Positions 17,901 through 24,470 of a stretch of DNA of 30,600 nucleotides are shown here, piece after piece; position 1 is the first letter of the stretch; each line of letters begins with the position of its first letter. Location of the stretch: assembly GCA_964446295.1 (NCBI GenBank), contig CAYUNR010000015.1, positions 1 to 30,600 of the forward strand. The letters run 5' to 3'. Source of the DNA: CAITNM01 sp964446295 (GTDB lineage Bacteria; Pseudomonadota; Alphaproteobacteria; Paracaedibacterales; CAITNM01). The translations under genes and the position numbers were made by a program. The notes beneath the pieces are model-generated. The model was not told where the DNA came from. It ran no database searches and was given only the letters and a program-made list of their open reading frames with translations.

Positions 17901-19108
17901 AAAGCACGATAAATATCCATTAATGCTTCGTCGCGGTTTTGGTTTTTGTCTGCCTGAAGCGTATTCAGCAAGTAAGCGCCAATGTTAACATGGTCAATAT
18001 TCAAGAGATCAAAAGACTTAACTTTTTGTTCGTTTAGAATTTCCATTGTCTCAGCAGAAAGCAAATCACCAGACTCAATATAAATTTCACCTGTTTCAGT
18101 ATTAATGCGGTCATCAGCCAAGTAACTACCTTGCAAATGCTCTTCAGAAAAGGCAATTTGCTTCAATCCTTCAGATTCATATTTCTTCGCAAGACGTGGC
18201 GTGATTTTTGTGCCCGACTCAACAGCAATTTCACCAGTATCAGCATTAATCAAGTCATGAGTTAGCTTAACGCCTTTCCAGCGATCCGCAACATAATCAG
18301 TCACCCAAAGCTTCTTATTCCGTGTATATGTAACTTTTTCGTAGAAAGTGTGTAAAATTTCTTCACGAGACATACCCATAAGATCTTTTGCATCAAGAGT
18401 TTTTTTGGCCGTCTTAGCTTTTTCTCGAGCTTTTTCGGTGTAATCGCTATCAAGCGCCATCAAAAGCGTGGTCACTGGAAGCTTACGACGACGGTCAACT
18501 CTCACGCAGATTTGGTCTTTTGGATCAAATTCAAAATCTAACCAAGAACCACGATAAGGAACAATCCGCCCAGCGTAAAGAATTTTGCCTGATGCATGTG
18601 TTTTTCCTTTATCGTGATCAAAAAACACGCCAGGACTTCTATGCATTTGAGAAACAATAACTCGCTCAATACCATTAACAATGAAAGTTCCACGGTCTGT
18701 CATCAAAGGTGTGTCGCTAATGTAAACATCTTGTTCTTTAATATCGCGTATGGAACGTGACCCAGAATCACTATCGACATCCCAAACAACTAGACGGAAT
18801 GTGACCTTAAGAGGAGCAGCGTAAGTCAGGCCACGCGTGCGACACTCTTCTTCATCAAATTTTGGCTTCTCAAAATCATAATGAAAAAACTCTAAGTGCG
18901 CCTTTCCTGAATAATCTTTAATAGGAAAAATGGAACTAAAAACTTCCAAAAGACCAGTATTAAAGCGCTTTTCGTGCTTCACATTAAGCTGCAAAAATGC
19001 TTCATAAGAATTTTTTTGCAAAGCGATTAAATTTGGTAGTGGCGCAACCTCTTGGATGCGACCAAAATTTTTACGAAATCGCTTACGACCTGTAAATGAG
19101 CGAACCAT
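14939..19108 (-). CDS. rpoB: RNA polymerase beta subunit
   Basis: Second largest subunit of the core enzyme and the target of rifampicin. The 1389-residue protein carries the rifampicin-pocket cluster [20 protein letters not shown] followed by [16 protein letters not shown] around residues 540-570. The usual resistance positions (D516, H526, S531 in E. coli numbering) carry the sensitive-type residue. Further conserved elements are [43 protein letters not shown] and the C-terminal [19 protein letters not shown]. The start ATG 19108 is preceded by GGAG. It is transcribed with rplKAJL and rpoC. Confidence 0.98.
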   Translation of the reverse strand: [1389 protein letters not shown]

Positions 19109-19260
19109 GCACGAAACTCCTACACGATGAAAAAGGTGCTAAAAAAAGGACACGTAAATATTTTTTGTATAAACTTATAAAAAACAATATTGAGCGCATA
19201 CCTAACAAAAATAAAATTTTTAATAAAATTAATCTGAACGTTAGTTTGTTACACTAGCGT

Positions 19261-19304
19261 AAAAAAATACGCTCAGCAAGCTCCTTATCAGAACCTGCCA
19301 AGCG
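19261..19304 (-). terminator. Attenuator-like hairpin between rplL and rpoB
   Basis: On the minus strand CGCTTGGCAGGTTC and GAGCTTGCTGAGCG pair over 14 positions (G-T pairs included) around the 7-nt loop TGATAAG, followed by TA and seven Ts (plus-strand A-run 19261-19267). It lies 7 bp after the rplL stop. In E. coli a partial terminator in this same spacer reduces rpoBC expression relative to ribosomal proteins. That role is inferred here from position and structure. Confidence 0.75.
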
Positions 19305-19310
19305 CTTATA

Positions 19311-19682
19311 TTATTTTACAGAAACTTTAGCGCCAGCTTCTTCTAGCTGTTTCTTAAGTTTGTCTGCTTCGTCTTTAGATACGCCTTGCTTAACTGCTTT
19401 TGGAGCACCTTCAACAAGATCTTTAGCTTCTTTTAGGCCAAGACCAGTGATTGCACGAACTTCTTTAATTGCATTAATTTTGTTCGCACCACCATCTTCA
19501 AGGATGACATCAAATTCAGTCTGTGCTTCTGAAGCTTCTGCATTCGCAGCAGATGGAGCAGCAACAGCAACAGCAGCTGCAGCACTTACTCCCCAGGTTT
19601 CTTCTAACAATTTTGAAAGCTCTGCAGCTTCTAATACTGTTAATGTTGATAGTTCATCAACGATTTTCTTTAATTTAGACAT
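19311..19682 (-). CDS. rplL: Ribosomal protein bL12 (L7/L12)
   Basis: Stalk protein of the large ribosomal subunit that recruits translation GTPases. At 123 residues it has the N-terminal dimerisation domain (about 1-30), an Ala-rich hinge (about 34-52) and the C-terminal domain with the conserved TEFDVIL..GANKINAIKEVR and GLGLKEAKDLVEGAPK segments. It starts at ATG 19682 with GAGGAG upstream. It is 30 bp downstream of rplJ, whose product anchors L12 on the ribosome. Confidence 0.97.
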   Translation of the reverse strand: MSKLKKIVDELSTLTVLEAAELSKLLEETWGVSAAAAVAVAAPSAANAEASEAQTEFDVILEDGGANKINAIKEVRAITGLGLKEAKDLVEGAPKAVKQGVSKDEADKLKKQLEEAGAKVSVK

Positions 19683-19712
19683 AATTATTCTCCTCAGTTG
19701 TCTCGCTATTGA

Positions 19713-20216
19713 TTAACCATTTTTTGCTGAAATCACTCTTGCTACACGAGCCGCAGGCTCTTTAAGCAAGATAGCCAACTTAGTAGCTGGCGCGTTAATA
19801 ACCGCAACAAGCTTACTGCGCAACACATCTAGTGATGGCAATGTAGCCAATGCTTTTACTTCAGCTAATTTCAGAACTTTTCCATCCAGGCACGCTCCTA
19901 CAACTTGGATCTTGTCATTTTTGTTAGCAAACTCGACAAGAGCTTTAGCTGCAGCAACAGAATCTACTGAATAAGCCAACGTAGTTGGACCAACCAGCAT
20001 TTCAGTTAAGCCTTCTAGCTTAGTTCCTTTAACGGCAATCTGAGCGAGGGTATTTTTTAAAACCTTAAATTCTGCATTTGCAGCACGCATATCACGACGC
20101 AGACCTGTTACTTCATCAACCGTTAAACCTGATTGACGAGCAACAACAACTAGAGTTGATGCCTCTAGCCTCTGGCGCATATCTGCAACCAATGCTTCCT
20201 TTTGCATACGGTCCAT
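19713..20216 (-). CDS. rplJ: Ribosomal protein uL10
   Basis: Base of the ribosomal stalk: it binds 23S rRNA through its N-terminal domain and L12 dimers through its C-terminal helix. The 167-residue protein has the typical start (residues 1-30, with ASTLVVVARQSGLTVDEV), a VLKNTLAQIAV segment and a C-terminal helix rich in Ala and Lys. GGAG sits 7 bases before ATG 20216. It is preceded by an L10-type RNA leader, so autoregulation by the L10-L12 complex is expected. Confidence 0.96.
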   Translation of the reverse strand: MDRMQKEALVADMRQRLEASTLVVVARQSGLTVDEVTGLRRDMRAANAEFKVLKNTLAQIAVKGTKLEGLTEMLVGPTTLAYSVDSVAAAKALVEFANKNDKIQVVGACLDGKVLKLAEVKALATLPSLDVLRSKLVAVINAPATKLAILLKEPAARVARVISAKNG

Positions 20217-20234
20217 TGTTATACTCCTTCACTC

Positions 20235-20384
20235 GTTACTTTTTGAAACAGAAAGGGAAGAGCAAATGCACAACCCATTCTGTCTATGTAGGCAGCTTAC
20301 ACTATTAAACGGTTTCCCGAACCCACAGTCTTGGACAGGATAGGCTCCTGTTCCTATCTCATAGGTTTCCCTATGAGAATGCCA
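20235..20384 (-). promoter_or_regulatory. L10-type ribosomal protein leader RNA
   Basis: The 168-bp rplA-rplJ spacer holds ordered RNA structure. First comes an 8-bp perfect hairpin, CTCATAGG/CCTATGAG, with a GAAA tetraloop (20358-20377). Then GGAACAGG pairs with CCTGTCC through one bulged A. Next is the conserved stretch AAGACTGTGGGTTCGGG, which matches the L10-binding region of known L10 leaders. This arrangement allows the L10(L12)4 complex to repress its own mRNA. Assignment is by recognised motif and position. Confidence 0.8.
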
Positions 20385-21062
20385 TTATTCAACCAAAAAT
20401 TGCAGGCCCGGGCCCATAGTTGAACTTAAACTCAATTTTTTAATATATGTGCCTTTTACACCAGCAGGACGCGCTTTTGAAACCACATCAAGCAATGCCT
20501 TAATGTTTTCTTGGAGCGCAATTTCAGTGAAGCTAGCCTTACCAACACGTGAATGAACAACTCCCGCCTTCTCAGTGCGGTATTCAATTTGACCGCCCTT
20601 GATTGCAGACAAAGCAGCAGCCACATCCATAGTAACTGTTCCCAGCTTTGGATTGGGCATTAACCCACGAGGGCCTAATATTTTTGCAACCTTACCTACC
20701 ACACCCATCATGTCTGGAGTAGCGATACACTTATCAAAAGGAATATCTCCTTTTAAAATTTGATCCACAATTTCTTCAGCACCAACCAAATCAGCACCAG
20801 CTTTTTTAGCTTCTTCAGCCTTTGGGCCTCGAGCAAAAACAGCAACTTTGTAAACCTTACCAGTGCCATGAGGCAAACTTAAAACACCGCGAATATTTTG
20901 CTCAGCTTTTTTTGCATCTACGTTTAGGTTTATAGAAATTTCAACTGTTTCATCAAACTTTGCTGTTGCATTAGTCTTAACCAATCTAACTGCTTCGCTT
21001 AATGAATATACTTTTTTGTCATCGATGCTTTTGAGTGCATTTTTAATACGCTTACCCGCCAT
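20385..21062 (-). CDS. rplA: Ribosomal protein uL1
   Basis: Protein of the L1 stalk that helps move the E-site tRNA, and typically a translational repressor of its own operon. The protein is 225 residues from ATG 21062 (MAGKRIKNALKS). It has the L1 signature region with GPRGLMPNPKLGTVT near residue 130-145 and the C-terminal KGTYIKKLSLSSTMGPG. A longer reading frame exists into rplK, but it adds a 20-residue non-homologous extension and would overlap rplK. The chosen start lies 2 bp after the rplK stop, as expected for coupled translation. Confidence 0.96.
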   Translation of the reverse strand: MAGKRIKNALKSIDDKKVYSLSEAVRLVKTNATAKFDETVEISINLNVDAKKAEQNIRGVLSLPHGTGKVYKVAVFARGPKAEEAKKAGADLVGAEEIVDQILKGDIPFDKCIATPDMMGVVGKVAKILGPRGLMPNPKLGTVTMDVAAALSAIKGGQIEYRTEKAGVVHSRVGKASFTEIALQENIKALLDVVSKARPAGVKGTYIKKLSLSSTMGPGLQFLVE

Positions 21063-21064
21063 AA

Positions 21065-21496
21065 CTATGCCCCCACGACTTCTAAGCCCATTGAACGAGC
21101 AGAACCGATAAGCATTTGGCATGCCGCATCCAAGTCATGAGCGTTAAGGTCTTTCATTTTTATTTCTGCAATTTCACGAATTTGAGCCATTGTTACTTTT
21201 CCAACAATTTCACGCCCCGGAGTTTTCGTACCTTTTTGAATACTCGCAGCTTTCTTCAAGAAGAAAGTATTGGGAGGTGTCTTTGTAACAAACGAAAAAG
21301 TACGATCCGCGTACACAGTGATCACAACCGGTAAGGGCGTCCCTGGCTCAACCCCTTGGGTTTGCGCATTGAAAGCCTTACAAAATTCCATGATATTCAA
21401 ACCGCGCTGACCCAAGGCTGGACCAATTGGCGGAGATGGGTTAGCTTTTCCAGCGGGCACCTGGAGCTTAATATAGCCCGTAATTTTTTTTGCCAT
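21065..21496 (-). CDS. rplK: Ribosomal protein uL11
   Basis: Component of the GTPase-associated centre of the large subunit, binding 23S rRNA near the stalk. The 143 residues include the N-terminal lysine methylation region MAKKITGYIKLQVPAGKANPS, the PPIGPALGQRGLNIMEFCKAFN segment (first part shown by PPIGPALGQ), and a C-terminal RNA-binding domain ending GSARSMGLEVVGA. It starts at ATG 21496 with GTGAGG upstream, 57 bp after nusG. Confidence 0.97.
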   Translation of the reverse strand: MAKKITGYIKLQVPAGKANPSPPIGPALGQRGLNIMEFCKAFNAQTQGVEPGTPLPVVITVYADRTFSFVTKTPPNTFFLKKAASIQKGTKTPGREIVGKVTMAQIREIAEIKMKDLNAHDLDAACQMLIGSARSMGLEVVGA

Positions 21497-21518
21497 AATT
21501 CCTCACTATAAAATTGAG

Positions 21519-21547
21519 CTGTGGTGCGGCTTGGCAGCCTTCCACAG
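21519..21547 (-). promoter_or_regulatory. Two-part hairpin ahead of rplK (candidate L1 leader)
   Basis: In the 57-bp nusG-rplK spacer an outer stem CTGTGG/CCACAG (21519-21524, 21542-21547) encloses an inner stem GGCT/AGCC (21528-21531, 21536-21539) with an asymmetric internal loop. Ribosomal protein L1 represses the rplKA mRNA through a stem with an internal loop in this position in other bacteria. The structure is seen; L1 binding is inference. Confidence 0.5.
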
Positions 21548-21553
21548 ATTTAC

Positions 21554-22090
21554 TTACTGTTTTTCAACTTGACCAAATTCAAGTTCTACAGGAGTTGGCC
21601 GACCAAAGATCATAACAGAAACCTTTAGACGCCCCTTATCTTCATCAACCTCTTCAACGAAACCGCTAAATGATGTGAAGGGTCCGTCACAAACACGAAC
21701 CTGCTCTCCTATTTCGTATACCACATTATGCTTTGGCTTTTCAATAGAATCTTGAACCTGTTGCATAATTCGCTTTACTTCTGATTCACCGATAGGACTT
21801 GGCTTACCCTTAGCCCCAAGAAAACCTGAAACTCTAGGGATATCTCTCACCATATGCCAGGTAATATCATTGAGAATCATTTTAACAAGAACGTAACCAG
21901 GGAAAAAATTTTTCTCTGCGTTTACTTTTTTGTTGCCCTTGCGAATCTCGACAACTTCTTCTGAAGGCACCAAGACTTGATCAAACATTTCACTTAGCGA
22001 ATGTTTATCGGCTTGTTCTGTAATAAGCTGGGCCACTTTTTTTTCAAACCCAGAGTACACGTTTACCACATACCACTTAGCAGCTGACAT
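21554..22090 (-). CDS. nusG: Transcription elongation/antitermination factor NusG
   Basis: Binds RNA polymerase through its N-terminal NGN domain and contacts Rho or ribosomal protein S10 through its C-terminal KOW domain. The 178-residue protein begins KWYVVNVYSGFEKKVA, has FFPGYVLVKM and VRDIPRVSGFLG in the NGN domain, and the KOW core GEQVRVCDGPFTSFSGFVEEV from about residue 126. It starts at ATG 22090, 6 bp after the secE stop, in the usual secE-nusG-rplK order. Confidence 0.97.
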   Translation of the reverse strand: MSAAKWYVVNVYSGFEKKVAQLITEQADKHSLSEMFDQVLVPSEEVVEIRKGNKKVNAEKNFFPGYVLVKMILNDITWHMVRDIPRVSGFLGAKGKPSPIGESEVKRIMQQVQDSIEKPKHNVVYEIGEQVRVCDGPFTSFSGFVEEVDEDKGRLKVSVMIFGRPTPVELEFGQVEKQ

Positions 22091-22096
22091 AACGTT

Positions 22097-22306
22097 TTAT
22101 CCAATAATTAAATGTAATAGACGATAAATAACTTGATCCACAACCATGAAATAGGCTGCCGCAATAATTGCGAATATAAACACAACCACCGTTGTAACGC
22201 GTGTTTCCTTGCCGCTTGGCCAAGTAACTTTACGCATTTCTTGACGAACCTGAGCAAAAAACTCGGGGATCTTTTTTGTAAGAGGTGTCTTTGTATGATC
22301 GGCCAT
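22097..22306 (-). CDS. secE: Preprotein translocase subunit SecE
   Basis: Small essential membrane subunit of SecYEG. From ATG 22306 the protein has 69 residues: a short cytoplasmic start, the amphipathic helix FAQVRQEMRKVTWPSGKE typical of the family, then one transmembrane helix (about residues 38-58). An upstream-extended frame of 114 residues would run into tRNA-Trp and is rejected. GGAAA precedes the chosen ATG. Confidence 0.95.
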   Translation of the reverse strand: MADHTKTPLTKKIPEFFAQVRQEMRKVTWPSGKETRVTTVVVFIFAIIAAAYFMVVDQVIYRLLHLIIG

Positions 22307-22413
22307 AAAGTATTTCCTTAGAAAAGAACAACAAAAAGCATTATGTCTGTCTAACACAGACTCATCAGCAATTTGTATAAGATTGCAATGAAAATGTCTA
22401 TAGAAAACTAACA

Positions 22414-22490
22414 TGGCAGGAGTGGAGGGGCTCGAACCCACAACCTTCGGTTTTGGAGACCGACACTCTAGCCAATTGAGCTACACTCCT
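22414..22490 (-). tRNA. tRNA-Trp (CCA anticodon)
   Basis: A 77-nt cloverleaf on the minus strand: acceptor AGGAGTG/CACTCCT, D-arm with TAGCTCAATTGGCTAGAG, anticodon loop CTCCAAA within GGT/ACC pairing, T-arm GTGGGTTCGAGCCC, and an encoded 3' CCA. Its position just upstream of secE-nusG is the common bacterial arrangement, and it is probably co-transcribed with them. Confidence 0.97.
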
Positions 22491-22554
22491 AAATCACCTT
22501 TCGGCAACCATTCTTGTTTTAGATTATGCAAAGAAAATTGTCCAGGAAAATATC

Positions 22555-22583
22555 TTGCTTTTTTTTACAGGCACAGCTATACA
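22555..22583 (+). promoter_or_regulatory. Candidate promoter of tRNA-fMet
   Basis: TTGCTT (22555-22560) and TATACA (22578-22583) are separated by 17 bp and placed about 13 bp before the mature tRNA end. The spacing is ideal but the hexamers match only partly. Confidence 0.45.
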
Positions 22584-22596
22584 TTATTTACATTGT

Positions 22597-22673
<77 letters not shown>

Positions 22674-23138
22674 ATTCATACAAGGCTTTCTGCCGGTTCA
22701 CTCTTTTGTCTAAATCTTGTCGGGTATACCCTGGGTATACTTTTGGAAAAAAATACAAATAATTTACGGGGGGCTGATTTTAGCAAAAATGCCCAATTTC
22801 AAAGCTTATCAGATCGAAGACATTTAAAATTTTTGATTTACGTATGTCGACACACTTGGATAATGAATAGACATTGTATCAACTAAACACAGACATGAAA
22901 TGCTTCTTACTTTCCCTCATCCTTACCATTGCTAATGATGGAGAAAATACAAAAATAATTTTTTTCAAACGGATAACCTAAAATGATCAAGAGGGCTTAA
23001 TTAAATTTTTTAATAGTTGCATTTTTCTAATTTAACGTCATATAATTATAATTATGTTTGTTTATTTGCTTTTTATGTTGCTTTGGTTGAAAAACAGCGA
23101 CAAAATTGTAGATCCTAGAAAATATAAGGAAAATTTTG
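22674..23138. other. Gene-poor junction between tRNA-fMet and the accessory region
   Basis: About 465 bp without an intact gene. It contains the palindrome GGGTATACCC (22722-22731), immediately followed by TGGGTATAC (22732-22740), a short possible integrase remnant (22773-22874), and an AT-rich stretch up to the ribosome-binding site of the next gene. No copy of the tRNA 3' end is visible elsewhere in the window, so the element's other boundary is not here. Confidence 0.7.
22773..22874 (+). pseudogene. Possible remnant of a tyrosine-integrase N-terminus
   Basis: In one frame the translation reads LSDRRHLKFLIYVCRHTWIM. It aligns by pattern with the N-terminal arm-binding domain of P4-type integrases, whose typical form is LSDGGGLYLLV.P.G.K.W. 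The fragment lies where such integrases usually sit, just beyond a tRNA 3' end, but only about 30 residues are recognisable and there is no start, catalytic domain or RHRY set. It could be chance; this is a weak call. Confidence 0.25.
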
Positions 23139-24014
23139 ATGACAAGTTTCAAATCCGCGCCTGGTTACATGAACATATATGAGCTTATTTACCTAGTAGG
23201 AAAAGGATTATCTAAGCCAGTCATATCAGAAATTACTCCAGCAGAATTTGGAAAAGAAGCCACCGATGATTACCTGGCATACTCAATGTTTGATTTTGCC
23301 CACCCAAATATCATGGACTATCTAGTTGAAAAGCAAAAATATCCACTACATTTTAAGTTGTTAAATTTAAAGATCGCAATCAGTAATGATCAAAGATATC
23401 AATTGTTAAAAATAGACACTGTACAAAAAGTTTATCCTGACCAACTTTCTTTTATGAAAGATACTGTTGATTTCATGGTTTTGCATCAATGTCGAAGTAT
23501 GCTATCTGGAAATCAGTTCAAATCATATGTGCTATCAGATTATGCTTATCATGAATTGCCTCCAGAATTTTGGTCTTATGATAGACATTGGTACCGCTTG
23601 TTAATAGATGGTGCAGCTTGCGCAGACATACATCCTATAGGTAAATTTTATGGAAGTGTTTATTTTAAAGAAGAAGAAATAAGACGTAGTATAAACGCTG
23701 ACCTTTCTACGCAATCATCCTCCTCATCTTGCAACTTATCATCTTTAATCAACCTCGATACCTATTCCACTCCTTGGCTACAAGTATTAAATGCTGTTTA
23801 TGAAGAACATGGGAAAGACAAATTAGCTAAAGTTGCAAAAAGCAGCGTTGAGTCTTTCATTAGCGAGTACGTTAAAAAGCATGATCTTGATATTTCACAA
23901 TCTGATGTTCCTTTCTTGGCAAAATTTATTCGTCTTGCTGAACAAAAAGATGGCAAAAAATATCACGCTGAGCAGAAACTCAAAAAAATTAAACAAACAG
24001 TAGGCGAACAATAG
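23139..24014 (+). CDS. Unrecognised 291-residue accessory protein
   Basis: I do not recognise this gene with certainty. The protein is soluble and mixed, with aromatic-rich segments (ELPPEFWSYDRHWYRLL) in the middle and a Ser-rich linker (QSSSSSC) near residue 200. The C-terminal region STPWLQVLNAVYEEHGKD...VPFLAKFIRLAEQKDGKK resembles in layout a C-terminal segment of many phage- and island-encoded hypothetical proteins (TPYL..., then IR.PE..KGG). ATG 23139 has AAGGA eight bases upstream; a TTG one codon earlier is less likely. It sits between tRNA-fMet and the operator array, at the position of an element cargo or regulatory gene. Confidence 0.75.
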   Translation: MTSFKSAPGYMNIYELIYLVGKGLSKPVISEITPAEFGKEATDDYLAYSMFDFAHPNIMDYLVEKQKYPLHFKLLNLKIAISNDQRYQLLKIDTVQKVYPDQLSFMKDTVDFMVLHQCRSMLSGNQFKSYVLSDYAYHELPPEFWSYDRHWYRLLIDGAACADIHPIGKFYGSVYFKEEEIRRSINADLSTQSSSSSCNLSSLINLDTYSTPWLQVLNAVYEEHGKDKLAKVAKSSVESFISEYVKKHDLDISQSDVPFLAKFIRLAEQKDGKKYHAEQKLKKIKQTVGEQ

Positions 24015-24033
24015 AACCTTTTTACTTATAAAA

Positions 24034-24159
24034 ATGGGTATCCCCCATAGCCATTTAAAAATTAATTTTTGCTAGTAGGTATTACTCATTTTAAGCTAAC
24101 AAAACTGTGGCTTTCAACGATGGGTATTACCCATTAAATTGCTAATGGGTATAACCATT
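24034..24159 (+). promoter_or_regulatory. Array of four ATGGGTA-type palindromic sites
   Basis: Four related inverted repeats lie in the 219-bp spacer ahead of the AlpA-like gene. They are ATGGGTATCCCCCAT (24034-24048), GTAGGTATTACTCAT (24075-24089), the perfect ATGGGTATTACCCAT (24120-24134) and TAATGGGTATAACCATTA (24143-24160). Start-to-start spacing is about 41, 45 and 25 bp. They look like operators for a dimeric DNA-binding protein, or iterons. The TGGGTAT core also occurs at 22732-22738, beside the tRNA. Confidence 0.7.
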
Positions 24160-24198
24160 ATCGGTATGTTTGATATCTAAAAAACCATAGATAGTAAC

Positions 24199-24238
24199 GA
24201 CATGTTTAACAAAACCATGAAAGGGTTTACAACATGTC
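24199..24238 (+). promoter_or_regulatory. Hairpin over the start codon of the AlpA-like gene
   Basis: GACATGTT (24199-24206) and AACATGTC (24231-24238) are perfect 8-bp inverted repeats. The second arm contains the ATG at 24234. Inside, AAACC (24212-24216) pairs with GGTTT (24224-24228), taking up part of the ribosome-binding site AAAGGG (24220-24225). In mRNA this would hide both the ribosome-binding site and the start; in DNA it could instead be an operator. Confidence 0.55.
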
Positions 24239-24446
24239 TGCAAACACAATCAATTTTACCTCAGCTAAAAACGCTGAATTACTAAACAATCCTCAAGCAG
24301 CAGCATACATAGGTGTTTCTCCAGGCACTCTTGAAGTGTGGCGATGCACTAAACGCTATCACATTCCCTTCATTAAAGTTGGAAGATTGGTAAGGTACCG
24401 CAAATCTGAGCTAGATGGCTTTTTACAGCATCGCACCATTGAGTGA
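24234..24446 (+). CDS. AlpA/excisionase-like helix-turn-helix protein
   Basis: A 70-residue protein of the MerR-type winged HTH group (AlpA, Xis and similar). LLNNPQAAAYIGVSPGTLEVW (about residues 16-36) forms the HTH and IPFIKVGRLVRYRKSELDGFL (about 44-64) the wing plus closing helix. Such proteins act in mobile elements as transcription activators of integrase genes or as recombination directionality factors. It lies between the palindromic site array and the primase-like genes, so it is the best candidate to bind those sites. AAAGGG lies 8 bases before the ATG, within a potential hairpin. Confidence 0.9.
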   Translation: MSANTINFTSAKNAELLNNPQAAAYIGVSPGTLEVWRCTKRYHIPFIKVGRLVRYRKSELDGFLQHRTIE

Positions 24447-24470
24447 TTGAAGATAAATACTGCTGAAACA

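Noticed and set aside
21063..21122. A longer rplA start inside rplK
   Set aside because: It adds 20 non-homologous residues and overlaps rplK; ATG 21062 begins with the normal L1 sequence.
22307..22441. A longer secE frame reaching into tRNA-Trp
   Set aside because: It overlaps the tRNA gene, and the conserved SecE part starts at ATG 22306 with a ribosome-binding site.
23054..23182. A 42-residue frame with a hydrophobic start overlapping the 291-residue gene
   Set aside because: No convincing ribosome-binding site or family; it overlaps the start of the better-supported gene.
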